A DNA stretch of 12,348 nt from Methanomicrobiales archaeon. Its GTDB lineage: Archaea > Halobacteriota > Syntropharchaeia > Alkanophagales > Methanospirareceae. The stretch covers positions 1 to 12,348 of the forward strand of contig QEXZ01000036.1 of the NCBI GenBank assembly GCA_003160755.1, read 5' to 3'. The position numbers were made by a program, and so were the translations under genes. Shown piece after piece: positions 1 through 6,598 of this stretch. Within the stretch, counting starts at the first letter, position 1; each line of letters begins with the position of its first letter. Under the pieces are notes generated by a model that was not told where the DNA came from, did no database searches, and was given only the letters and a program-made list of their open reading frames with translations.

Positions 1-304
1 TCCTCACCTTATCTATCATCTCCTCCATCGTTTCAATTCCATCCCTTGCTATTTCCCAGTTCTGATAGTCCTTTTCCACTTCCCATGAATATCCCAACTT
101 CTCTATCATTTTCTTTTCCCGAAACTCATCGAAACTCATGCCATATTTCTTGGTAAGGTTTCTATCCAGCAGCTCGTATTCAATTAGTTTCCTTCTTGTT
201 TCGTTGTACAGCAATTTTGCCATCCCTCGTTCAATACTCTCTTCCTTCTCTTCTGAGATGACCTTTCGTGTTATATTAACCACCTCTTCGGATATTGACG
301 CCAT
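1..304 (-). CDS. Small helical protein, antitoxin-like (partial, C-terminus outside window)
   Basis: An open frame starts at the ATG at 302-304 and runs for 101 codons to the window edge with no stop. A strong ribosome site (GAGGTGAT, complementary to the archaeal 16S 3' end) lies just upstream and fixes the start. The protein is highly charged and predicted mostly helical, with no signal peptide or membrane segment. Residues about 53-88 carry a pattern KKYGMSFDEF then GYSWEVEKDYQNWE. I associate this pattern from memory with short archaeal proteins encoded beside small toxins such as DUF6516/TumE. The antitoxin role is therefore inference, and the expected toxin gene would lie to the left of the window. 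The frame is well supported; the function is not. Confidence 0.6.
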   Translation of the reverse strand, partial: MASISEEVVNITRKVISEEKEESIERGMAKLLYNETRRKLIEYELLDRNLTKKYGMSFDEFREKKMIEKLGYSWEVEKDYQNWEIARDGIETMEEMIDKVR

Positions 305-348
305 AATTTATCACCTCTTATAAACGCTTTATAAACTTACTTGTTTAA

Positions 349-389
349 AAATCTCCGCGGTCTCGGCGCACTCCGCGGTGATGAATCAC
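349..389 (-). repeat. Dispersed intergenic repeat, CCGCGGAG type, copy A
   Basis: Read on the minus strand this stretch begins GTGATTCATCACCGCGGAG and continues with a second CCGCGGAG, ending in a T-rich run. It matches the stretch at 2200-2240 over about 40 bp with scattered differences. The first 12 bases form a small hairpin (GTGA/TCAC). It lies between the stop of the Cas4-like gene and the small antitoxin-like gene. Similar GCAGAG/GCGGAG repeats are scattered in intergenic DNA of many prokaryotes; function unknown. Confidence 0.6.
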
Positions 390-420
390 TATGTTTTTAG
401 ACCCTGCCGTTAAACATTCG

Positions 421-1293
421 TTATTTTCCAAACAACGCAGAAAGCAGCGTCTTTCTCGTTTCGCACCTTTCCGCAAAGACGCATTTATCGCAAGGTGCAT
501 GCCCCCCTTTTTCAGGGAAAACACCCCCTTTTATACGCTTTACTCGTTTCAATATCTGTAAAGCAAGCGCTCTGTCTCTTCTCCTTATCTGCGTTTCTCG
601 GAATTCCACATTCCTTATGTATTCTACAAATCCTCTTTTTACCGTTGTTTCAAATCCAAATTCTTCCTCGATAAGCATTGCATACGCCGCTAATTGCACC
701 CTGTCACTTTTCCACACGCTATACTCCGGGCACTTCCCTGTTTTTATCATGCATGGAATGACTTCTTCCTCTGTTCTTATCAGCTTGTCCACACTGCCGC
801 TCATGCTCAACTTTTCCGATAACATCGCATGTTCTCGCTCGTATCCATAAGCGTTCTCTAACCCCGACAGTCCGTTTTCAGTCCTTACCTTCTCCAGCCA
901 ATCGTCATTTCCCATGTTCGTACCCATACTCAGGCTGCGAATGAAATCTTCTTTTACCTCCTCAAAGAAATCATTCGCCACCCCTTTCAGTTCTTCTTTG
1001 TATATCCTTTCCACGCCATCTACAATATCCACAATTACCATTTCCGCACGCTCTTCTTCCGTTTCCGTTTCTGTTTCTGATTCTGCTTCTGGCTCTGGGT
1101 CATCCTCTTTTCTGTCTCCGTAAAATTTATGTAAATTAAATGCCAGCTCCTTCAGCAGAATAGATTCAATAAACCCTCTTTCTTTCCCCTTTGCCATCCC
1201 CTCATGATGCTCTTTTGCACCGAAATACACCAGTCGGGGGCATATCAAATATCGTGTCAAATCAGAAACCTTAACTTTTACTTGGCTTTTCAT
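421..1293 (-). CDS. Cas4-family (PD-(D/E)XK) exonuclease-like protein, solitary, variant active site
   Basis: This 290-residue protein looks like a Cas4/Dna2-type (DUF83) iron-sulfur nuclease. One cysteine (C18) lies in the N-terminal ICPRLVYF motif, and three more (C268, C271, C277) in a C-terminal CDKCVFAERC motif; together these would hold a 4Fe-4S cluster. Between them are GSVDK (D169), a strand ending in K184, and the QxxxY motif (Q200, Y204). Odd point: family members usually have Glu two residues before the lysine (as in PVEYK), but here the segment is IPCMIK, so Met182 replaces Glu and activity may be changed or lost. Residues 64-82 are an acidic PEPEAESETET tract. No cas1, cas2 or CRISPR array is present, so a role in adaptation is not supported; divergence from PCNA hints at DNA repair or replication (inference). 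The start has no clear ribosome site and may be leaderless. Confidence 0.75.
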   Translation of the reverse strand: MKSQVKVKVSDLTRYLICPRLVYFGAKEHHEGMAKGKERGFIESILLKELAFNLHKFYGDRKEDDPEPEAESETETETEEERAEMVIVDIVDGVERIYKEELKGVANDFFEEVKEDFIRSLSMGTNMGNDDWLEKVRTENGLSGLENAYGYEREHAMLSEKLSMSGSVDKLIRTEEEVIPCMIKTGKCPEYSVWKSDRVQLAAYAMLIEEEFGFETTVKRGFVEYIRNVEFRETQIRRRDRALALQILKRVKRIKGGVFPEKGGHAPCDKCVFAERCETRKTLLSALFGK

Positions 1294-1295
1294 AG

Positions 1296-1346
1296 TTTAA
1301 ATATATTTATGTTTTATCTTTGTACTGCTATTTGATATAACTATAA
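1296..1346. promoter_or_regulatory. Divergent promoter region between the Cas4-like gene and PCNA
   Basis: The 75-bp spacer holds two AT-rich boxes: TTTAAATATATTTAT at 1296-1310 and GATATAACTATAA at 1334-1346. By distance, the first would serve PCNA, giving a leader of about 40 nt that includes GGAGG at 1351-1355. The second, read in reverse, would serve the Cas4-like gene. The assignment is inferred from position only. Confidence 0.4.
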
Positions 1347-1368
1347 CATAGGAGGGAATAAGGGAAAA

Positions 1369-2169
1369 ATGTTTGAGGCTAAGATAGATGCGAATATCTT
1401 GAAGGGATGCATAGAATCAATTACAGCGATAGTGGATGAAGGGAAGTTAAGAATAGCGGAGGATGGTTTAAAGTTGAGAGCGGTTGACCCTGCGAATGTG
1501 GCAATGATCTCTTTCGAGTTGCAAAGCGATGCTTTTGATGATTTTAGGTTTGTCCCTAAGGGGACAGAGTCGGAAGCCGGAGCTGAAGCAGAACCCACGG
1601 CCGAATCGCAAGTCACGGAGGCGACGGAAATAGGCATAGATTTCAGGAAGTTACTTGACATCCTCGGAATAGGAGGAAGGGAAGAGGTTGAGCTGGAACT
1701 GGATGAGCACGCTCAAAAGTTGTTTACAAGGATGGGCAGTCTCGCCTACACCATTTCCTTGCTTGACCCCTCTTCGCTACGAAAAGAGCCGAAGGTTCCG
1801 GAGCTTGAGTTCCCGGCACAGGTAATTATCGAAACGGAAGAGTTCAGAAGAACCATACGCGCTGCGGAGAAGATAGGGGACCACATTGCGCTTGGTATAG
1901 ATGGGGAAGTATTCTATATGGAAGCGGAAGGGGAAATGGATAAACTGAGGTTGGGATTAAGAAAGGAGCAATTGATACACCTGACACCGAGCACGCTTCA
2001 TTCTTTATACTCGCTTGACTACATCACGGCAATGAGCAAAGGAATGAGCCATGCAGAGAATATAACGCTCAACCTTGGTAAGGACTATCCGCTGCAGATG
2101 GAATTTGAAGTAGCAGAAGGCAAAGGAAAAGTCACTTATTTGCTGGCACCGAGAATAGAGTCCGAATAA
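1369..2169 (+). CDS. pcn: DNA polymerase sliding clamp PCNA
   Basis: PCNA forms a trimeric ring around DNA and tethers replicative polymerase, FEN1, ligase and repair nucleases. The 266-residue product aligns with archaeal clamps along its length: N-terminal MFEAKIDANILKGCIESI, the segment GLKLRAVDPANVAMISFEL, the centre-loop region EFPAQVIIETEEF, and the C-terminal VTYLLAPRIE. It is about 20 residues longer than most archaeal PCNAs. The excess is an Ala/Glu/Thr/Ser-rich tract at residues about 64-86, inside domain 1 just before IGIDFRKLLDIL. The ATG at 1369 gives the canonical N-terminus; GGAGG at 1351-1355 is a somewhat distant ribosome site. It is transcribed away from the Cas4-like gene and converges on the LeuA-type gene. 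The identity is secure. Confidence 0.95.
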   Translation: MFEAKIDANILKGCIESITAIVDEGKLRIAEDGLKLRAVDPANVAMISFELQSDAFDDFRFVPKGTESEAGAEAEPTAESQVTEATEIGIDFRKLLDILGIGGREEVELELDEHAQKLFTRMGSLAYTISLLDPSSLRKEPKVPELEFPAQVIIETEEFRRTIRAAEKIGDHIALGIDGEVFYMEAEGEMDKLRLGLRKEQLIHLTPSTLHSLYSLDYITAMSKGMSHAENITLNLGKDYPLQMEFEVAEGKGKVTYLLAPRIESE

Positions 2170-2199
2170 GAGCGGGCAATGATTCTGTCTAAAAATCAA

Positions 2200-2240
2200 G
2201 TGATTTGTCACCGCGGAGAGCGCAGAGCACGCAGAGTTTT
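2200..2240 (+). repeat. Dispersed intergenic repeat, CCGCGGAG type, copy B
   Basis: This stretch starts GTGATTTGTCACCGCGGAG, followed by further GCAGAG-type units and a T run. It is the second copy of the element at 349-389 (there on the minus strand). GTGA/TCAC can pair as a small stem. It fills the 83-bp gap between the convergent PCNA and LeuA-type genes, so it could also act in 3'-end formation. Confidence 0.6.
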
Positions 2241-2252
2241 AATTGCAATTTG

Positions 2253-3758
2253 TTATCTCTGCATCAACCTGTTCACCGCATTGATAAACGCCTCTACCGA
2301 AGCCATTACAATGTCTTCACGTACGCCGCGTGCCGTTACCATCCTATCGCCTTTCTTTACACCCACGATTACCTCTGCGAGCGCATCTGAACCGCCGGTT
2401 ATCGCTTCTATCCTGAAGTCTTTAAGCTCAATGTCACCGTCTATTTCTCCGCCTATTACCTGTTGAATCGCTTTTAACGCGGCATCTACAGGACCGAGCC
2501 CCATCTGTGCGGATGTGCATTCTTTCCCTCGCACTACCGCTTTCAGTGATGCTGTCGGTATCAAATTATTCCCGGTCATCACCGAGAGCTCTTTCAGTTC
2601 TACTATTCGCTCGTGCCGTGCAATTTCGCCCATTACCACTTCCGCTATGCTGAACAGGTCGTCATCGGTAACTCGTTTACCGCTCGCACCAAGCTCCTTT
2701 ATCCTTTCGAGTATTTCTTCCAGTTCTTCTTTCGATGGTGACATCCCGATTTCCGATAATTTCTTCTCTACCGAATGCTTGCCCGTATGCTTGCCGAGCA
2801 CAATTCGCCTTCTATGCCCCACCATTTCAGGCGTCATTATTCCGGGCTCAAACGTATCACTCCTTACTATCACGCCGTGCGTGTGTATCCCGGACTCGTG
2901 AGAGAAGGCATTGTCGCCAACCACGGGTTTTGTTACGGGGATTGGTATGCCGGTTAAGCGTTCAATAAGCTTTGCCATCTCGAATAACCGTTCTGTTTTT
3001 ATGTTCGTTTTCAGCCCGTAAATCGCGTTCAAGCTCATCACGGTCTCAACGAGGTCTGCATTTCCCGCTCGTTCGCCTATCCCATTCACCGATACCTGAA
3101 CTTCCGAAGCACCTGCTTTTACTGCGGCCAAACTGTTCGCTACCGCGAGCCCGAAGTCGTTATGGCAGTGTATGCTGATTGGAACCTTCACGGCACGGTA
3201 TATCTCGCCCACAAGTTCATACATTGCAAACGGTTCGCTGATGCCCACGGTATCAGGCACGTTTAAGATGTCCGCACCTCCTTCCTCTGCGGTTTTGTAT
3301 AAATCTATCAGAAACTCCAATCGCGTCCGCGTTGCGTCCATTGCAGAGAACATGCACATAAAACCGCGTTCCTTGACATATCTCGTCATCTTATAGGCTT
3401 GCTCCTTCACCTGGGCTTCGCTCATCTTTGTCGTGTGCTCGCGCTGAATCTCTGAACTCGGCACGAATATATGAATCATGTCAACGCCACAATCCACGCA
3501 AGCGTCAATATCCTGCGCTAAAATCCTTGCCAGTCCGCATATCTTCGCTGAAAGCCCCTCGTCACAGATAAGCTGGACGACTTCCTTCTCCTCCTTTGAC
3601 GTAATCGGCGTTCCTGCTTCTATTATGTCCACGCCAAGCGCGTCCAACTGCCTCGCAATCGTTCTCTTCTGCTCGGTGGTAAACGAAATGCCCGGCGTTT
3701 GCTCGCCATCTCGCAGTGTCGTATCGAAGATTTCTATTGTTCTGGTCTTTTCGTGCAT
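2253..3758 (-). CDS. leuA: 2-isopropylmalate synthase / (R)-citramalate synthase family protein
   Basis: Members of this family condense acetyl-CoA with a 2-oxoacid: 2-oxoisovalerate for leucine synthesis, or pyruvate (CimA) for isoleucine. The 501-residue product has the TIM-barrel signature FDTTLRDGEQTPG (residues 11-23, R16 and D17 at the active site). It also has the metal-binding HCHND motif (H197, H199), NGIGERAGN (225-233) and GDNAFSHESGIHTHG. Residues about 385-501 form a C-terminal domain of the LeuA allosteric type. Full length including that domain argues against AksA-type homocitrate synthase, which is about 100 residues shorter. LeuA and CimA cannot be separated by eye, so the symbol is tentative. 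The ATG at 3756-3758 is preceded by AGGGGAA and AT-rich DNA that may hold the promoter (3779-3812). No leuBCD genes are adjacent. Upstream on the same strand is the decayed ABC cassette, 54 bp away. Confidence 0.85.
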   Translation of the reverse strand: MHEKTRTIEIFDTTLRDGEQTPGISFTTEQKRTIARQLDALGVDIIEAGTPITSKEEKEVVQLICDEGLSAKICGLARILAQDIDACVDCGVDMIHIFVPSSEIQREHTTKMSEAQVKEQAYKMTRYVKERGFMCMFSAMDATRTRLEFLIDLYKTAEEGGADILNVPDTVGISEPFAMYELVGEIYRAVKVPISIHCHNDFGLAVANSLAAVKAGASEVQVSVNGIGERAGNADLVETVMSLNAIYGLKTNIKTERLFEMAKLIERLTGIPIPVTKPVVGDNAFSHESGIHTHGVIVRSDTFEPGIMTPEMVGHRRRIVLGKHTGKHSVEKKLSEIGMSPSKEELEEILERIKELGASGKRVTDDDLFSIAEVVMGEIARHERIVELKELSVMTGNNLIPTASLKAVVRGKECTSAQMGLGPVDAALKAIQQVIGGEIDGDIELKDFRIEAITGGSDALAEVIVGVKKGDRMVTARGVREDIVMASVEAFINAVNRLMQR

Positions 3759-3812
3759 TTCTCTGTTCCCCTATAATAATCTGCTTTAATTTAATGGTTT
3801 AAAAATAAAAAT

Positions 3813-4139
3813 CTATCTCAACGCCTCCTTCTCGCAGCAAACGAAATAAAAATCGCCATGGCGACAGCAATAAGCAAACCCCACAAATTTCCTCCGCAAC
3901 CTCACCAACGACTTCTTATTCCTATAATCCACTCTCCATCCAGCCAGATAAACCTCTCCCTTCGTTGGTGCATCTAGGCATCCGATAACATTTAAAAGCG
4001 TGGACTTCCCTGACCCCGAAGGACCCACAACAGAAATGAACACCCCCTCTTCCATTTTCAAGTCCACACCGTCCAACGCAACTACCTTCTCCTTCCCCAT
4101 CCAGTAATATTTTGTTAAATCCCTTGTCTCAACTGTCAT
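3813..4139 (-). pseudogene. Truncated ABC transporter ATP-binding protein (LolD/MacB type), 5' fragment
   Basis: The first about 88 of 108 residues match the start of a LolD/MacB-type ATPase: DLTKYYWMGKEKVVALDGVDL, Walker A GPSGSGKST (39-47), then LLNVIGCLDAPTKGEVYLAG and LRRKFVGF. The Q-loop, signature LSGGQ, Walker B and switch histidine that should follow are absent; a full protein would have about 225 residues. After F88 the frame gives unrelated AYCCRHGDFYF and stops. In another frame (3818 to about 3890) the same DNA encodes a hydrophobic helix ending in four arginines and a stop, like the C-terminal anchor of a surface protein. This suggests a deletion that joined the ATPase to the end of another gene near 3876-3890. 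The start overlaps the preceding stop (ATGA at 4136-4139), so it was co-translated with the exported-protein gene. It cannot be a working ATPase. Confidence 0.8.
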
Positions 4140-4510
4140 TCTCTCTTCTCCACCACCAGCACTGCATTTGTCACCATCATGTAATCGTGATTATCCTGAA
4201 CCGCCGCAAAGTTGTTCGTTGCTTTTAGATAATCCGTTACATCTCGCTGGTCTACTCCTATCTGAACGGTGCTGTCCGCAATATACACATCACTCCAGAC
4301 GCCGCCTCCATACCCAAACAATAACCTGAGCAACTGCTTTAAGAATGGAAGATTGTTTAGCCATCCGCTTTCCTCATTAAAGTAAAGCTTATTATGTGCT
4401 GTCTCTCCACCTGATACATACCCACCTGAAGGAACCACTGTTATTAGATATGCTCGCTTCACCTTTTCCAAGTCTAACTCACCGTCAAAGTAAATCTTAC
4501 TGGTTGCCAT
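4136..4510 (-). CDS. 3' part of a frameshifted DUF3344-like exported protein
   Basis: The 124-residue frame is the continuation of the 172-residue frame that starts at 4992, in a different reading frame. Upstream of its nominal ATG (4510) the frame stays open and reads TEYGITPEMATSKIYFDGEL, which joins naturally to FDVTKYI of the other part. The break is thus a one- or two-base change near 4535-4545, in an AAAATATATA run. The content is beta-rich: LEKVKRAYLITVV, then a repeat of the partner's motif (RDVTDYLKATNN), ending in DYMMVTNAVLVVEKRE, as DUF3344-type surface domains often end. Its stop overlaps the ATG of the truncated ABC ATPase. It is unlikely to be made alone, as no ribosome site is evident. 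The domain assignment rests on pattern memory only. Confidence 0.55.
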   Translation of the reverse strand: MATSKIYFDGELDLEKVKRAYLITVVPSGGYVSGGETAHNKLYFNEESGWLNNLPFLKQLLRLLFGYGGGVWSDVYIADSTVQIGVDQRDVTDYLKATNNFAAVQDNHDYMMVTNAVLVVEKRE

Positions 4511-4992
4511 CTCCGGCGTGATGCCGTACTCTGTATATATTTTGTAACGTCAAACGTCTTGAGGTCTATGCCGTAAGTTTTGCCGTCTCCGCTGTTAGCC
4601 ACATCATTCCCGCCTATACCATACCCGTTAAACTCTAAATAGTCAGGCTCTCTGCGATTACCAGCAAGGTATACCACCGTAAGATTTGCTTTTTCTACGT
4701 TCGCGGGGTCAATTGCGCCTTTAAAATTTACCGAAACGAAATCGTTTGTTGGCATCGTTCCTGCCCAGCCGCGACCATGCATGCTTGGATTGCCATCTGC
4801 CACCCAGTAGGCAATGTCAGGTGCATCCTCGTCCTCGTAGATTGCTACAAGGATGATACTGTAATGAGGTTTTGCCAGCTCATAGCTTTCGCCCACATAT
4901 ATACCACATTTAAAAGTGCCATGAGCTACTAAATCCAGCTTGTCGGGATAGGGCACACCATCAAAGGCATAACTCGCTCCAGATACTTGCAC
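4474..4992 (-). CDS. 5' part of a frameshifted DUF3344-like exported protein
   Basis: The 172-residue frame opens at GTG 4990-4992. It contains VAHGTFKCGIYVG, YSIILVAIYEDEDAPDIAYWVADG, VEKANLTVVYLAG and DLKTFDVTKYI, a pattern I link to DUF3344, a beta-rich surface domain of methanogens. Between GESYELAKP and SIILVAIYED the usual middle strands seem to be missing, so an internal deletion is possible. The last about 20 residues (STASRRRWQP onward) are out of frame; the true continuation is the 4136-4510 frame. Upstream of the GTG the same frame reads NGNILLLVQVSGASYA, a signal peptide with an Ala-X-Ala-like end, but it reaches a stop with no start codon. A nearby ATG (minus strand, about 5012) is in another frame. 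The gene therefore seems to have lost its start as well as its middle. Confidence 0.55.
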   Translation of the reverse strand: MQVSGASYAFDGVPYPDKLDLVAHGTFKCGIYVGESYELAKPHYSIILVAIYEDEDAPDIAYWVADGNPSMHGRGWAGTMPTNDFVSVNFKGAIDPANVEKANLTVVYLAGNRREPDYLEFNGYGIGGNDVANSGDGKTYGIDLKTFDVTKYIQSTASRRRWQPVRFTLTVS

Positions 4993-5040
4993 CAGTAGTA
5001 ATATATTCCCATTTTTTTTGTTATGTCCTTAATAAATTTT

Positions 5041-5066
5041 CTATATAAACGTTGCTACACAGTGTA
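5041..5066 (-). promoter_or_regulatory. TATA box and upstream palindrome of the DUF3344-like cassette
   Basis: On the minus strand GTTTATATAG (5041-5050) is a good archaeal TATA box about 30 bp upstream of the poly-A/ATG region of the exported-protein gene. Directly upstream lies the palindrome TACACAGTGTA (5056-5066), at the place where a factor-B or regulator site would sit. An operator role is inference. Confidence 0.4.
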
Positions 5067-5230
5067 ACAGAGGCAATGGTGAAGCTTCCTAATCAGATAA
5101 CTCCGTTGCTGCACTTGATATTATCGCCGAAATCACATGCATATCCTTGCGTGGCGTGTGCGTGAGTAGAGCGCGTGAAACGCAAATTAAATATAGAATG
5201 AAGCTTATACTCTACACTAAACTACAATAG

Positions 5231-5240
5231 TATATATAAT
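5231..5240 (+). promoter_or_regulatory. TATA box of the tRNA-Leu gene
   Basis: TATATATAAT at 5231-5240 lies 40-49 bp before the first tRNA base, as expected for an archaeal promoter with a short 5' leader removed by RNase P. The remaining DNA from 5067 to 5230 shows no gene or clear repeat. Confidence 0.5.
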
Positions 5241-5279
5241 GAAATAGAAAGAGAAAGCTTTCTGTTAGCTGTTAGCGTT

Positions 5280-5362
5280 GCGGAGGTTGCCAAGAGGACA
5301 AAGGCGCAGCGTTGAGGTCGCTGTCCCGTAGGGGTTCGGGGGTTCAAATCCCCTCCTCCGCA
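5280..5362 (+). tRNA. tRNA-Leu (anticodon GAG)
   Basis: The sequence folds as a class II tRNA. The acceptor stem is GCGGAGG (5280-5286) with CCTCCGC (5355-5361) and discriminator A at 5362. The D arm is GCC/GGC. The anticodon stem CAGCG/CGCTG encloses the loop TTGAGGT, with GAG at 5314-5316, reading CUC/CUU leucine codons. The long variable arm can pair CCC/GGG, and the T arm GGGGG/CCCCT encloses TTCAAAT. No intron is seen and CCA is not encoded. A T9 run at 5384-5392 is the likely terminator. Confidence 0.95.
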
Positions 5363-5383
5363 TTCGGAGAAACATCTGGAACG

Positions 5384-5408
5384 TTTTTTTTTCTTTTCCA
5401 AAGAAAAG
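5384..5408 (+). terminator. Poly-T terminator after tRNA-Leu, with adjacent hairpin
   Basis: A run of nine T at 5384-5392 follows the tRNA by about 20 bp, typical of archaeal termination. Next to it CTTTTC (5393-5398) and GAAAAG (5403-5408) can pair across a 4-nt loop. Confidence 0.55.
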
Positions 5409-5495
5409 GTTTATTAATTTAATTTAATAAATAAAGAAAATAACTGTAAAAGCATTAGGGAGATTAATATAATATTAGGGTAAGGGGGAGAGAAG

Positions 5496-6566
5496 ATGAA
5501 ACAAGTAGAAAGAGGAGTTGTTTTGGAAGGCGAAGAAGCAAAGACAATGGGGGATGCGGATTTAGAAGGGATGTTGGAGAAGGCAAGAACGGTAATAAAG
5601 GTGATTGGATGTGGAGGAAGTGGAACTAACTCAATACAGCGGATGACCGAAGAGGGTATTTTTGGAGCGGAGCTGTTTGCTATGAATACCGATGCACAAC
5701 ATTTGCTGTACTCAAAAGTGGAGCGAAAAATGTTGATAGGGAAGAAGACAACGCGAGGGCTTGGCGCGGGAAGCATTCCGAGGTTAGGAGAGGAAGCGGC
5801 GAGGGAAAACGAAGACGACATAAAATCAATCGTGGATGATGCAGATATGGTATTTGTAACCTGCGGATTGGGCGGCGGTACAGGGACGGGTTCAGCGCCC
5901 GTAGTCGCACAAGCGGCGCAAGAGGCGGGTGCTCTTACCATTGGTGTGGTGACCTTGCCTTTTCACGCGGAGGGCGAGGTAAGAAGGGAAAATTCCGATA
6001 TAGGACTTGAAATACTACGTGAAAATACCGATACGCTTATCGTTATACCAAATGACAAGTTATTGGAGACAGTCCCCAGGTTGCCCTTAAATGATGCGTT
6101 CCGAGTCGCCGATGATGTGTTGATGCGTGCAGTCAAGGGAATAACCGAGCTGATAACCAAATCGGGTCTTATAAATCTCGACTTTGCTGACGTGCGCACG
6201 GTGATGAAAGATGGGGGGATGGCAATGATAGGATTTGGTGAAGCGGACGGTCAGAACAAAGCAGTCGAAGCGGTGAGAAAGGCGTTAAGCTCTCCATTAC
6301 TTGAAGTTGACGTATCGGAAGGTAAATCCGCACTGGTAAACGTGACGGGTGGAGAAGACATGACCGTAGAGGAAGCAGAAGGAGCGCTTCAGGAAGTATA
6401 CCGAATGATGAACCCTGACGCAAGAATCGTTTGGGGTGTGCAGTTAACACCTGAACTGAAGAACACGTTGAAGACGCTGCTCGTTGTAACAGGCGTGAAA
6501 TCCGAGCAAATATATGCACAAAAGGAAGTGAAAAAAGAGAAATATGGCATTGAAATAGTGCATTAG
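5496..6566 (+). CDS. ftsZ: Cell division GTPase FtsZ
   Basis: FtsZ polymerises with GTP into the ring that guides division at mid-cell. The 356-residue protein has the N-terminal nucleotide site VIKVIGCGGSGTNSI (33-47), the tubulin signature GLGGGTGTGSAP (124-135), and the T7 synergy loop NLDFADVRTVM (227-237) with D229 and D232, which complete the GTPase site of the next subunit. The first about 28 residues and last about 15 are charged tails. Length and motifs are those of euryarchaeal FtsZ. The start is fixed by GGGGGAG at 5484-5490, five bases before ATG, with an AT-rich promoter (ATTAATATAATATTA) at 5463-5477. It heads the conserved archaeal block ftsZ-secE-nusG. Choosing between FtsZ1 and FtsZ2 needs a tree; the secE-nusG context favours FtsZ1. 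Confidence 0.96.
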   Translation: MKQVERGVVLEGEEAKTMGDADLEGMLEKARTVIKVIGCGGSGTNSIQRMTEEGIFGAELFAMNTDAQHLLYSKVERKMLIGKKTTRGLGAGSIPRLGEEAARENEDDIKSIVDDADMVFVTCGLGGGTGTGSAPVVAQAAQEAGALTIGVVTLPFHAEGEVRRENSDIGLEILRENTDTLIVIPNDKLLETVPRLPLNDAFRVADDVLMRAVKGITELITKSGLINLDFADVRTVMKDGGMAMIGFGEADGQNKAVEAVRKALSSPLLEVDVSEGKSALVNVTGGEDMTVEEAEGALQEVYRMMNPDARIVWGVQLTPELKNTLKTLLVVTGVKSEQIYAQKEVKKEKYGIEIVH

Positions 6567-6568
6567 AG

Positions 6569-6590
6569 CAATACCAATACCAATACCAAT
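6569..6590 (+). repeat. CAATAC hexamer microsatellite between ftsZ and secE
   Basis: Three full CAATAC units plus CAAT fill most of the 32-bp gap between ftsZ and secE. Its length could vary by slippage and change the spacing; no function is evident. Confidence 0.7.
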
Positions 6591-6598
6591 CACAAGCG

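Noticed and set aside
138..323. Plus-strand 61-codon frame at the window start
   Set aside because: It lies opposite the minus-strand gene 1-304, which has a ribosome site and realistic protein composition.
421..1293. CRISPR-Cas locus around the Cas4-like gene
   Set aside because: No cas1, cas2 or effector gene and no regularly spaced direct repeats occur in the window; only the nuclease-like gene is present.
1341..1661. Minus-strand open frame inside PCNA
   Set aside because: It is antisense to a fully supported PCNA gene, with Ser/Ala-rich composition typical of a shadow frame.
2241..2250. Palindrome AATTGCAATT next to the leuA stop
   Set aside because: Ten AT-rich bases at a 3' end are expected by chance and no role is suggested.
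2515..2901. Plus-strand frames opposite the LeuA-type gene
   Set aside because: They are antisense shadows of a gene with clear catalytic motifs.
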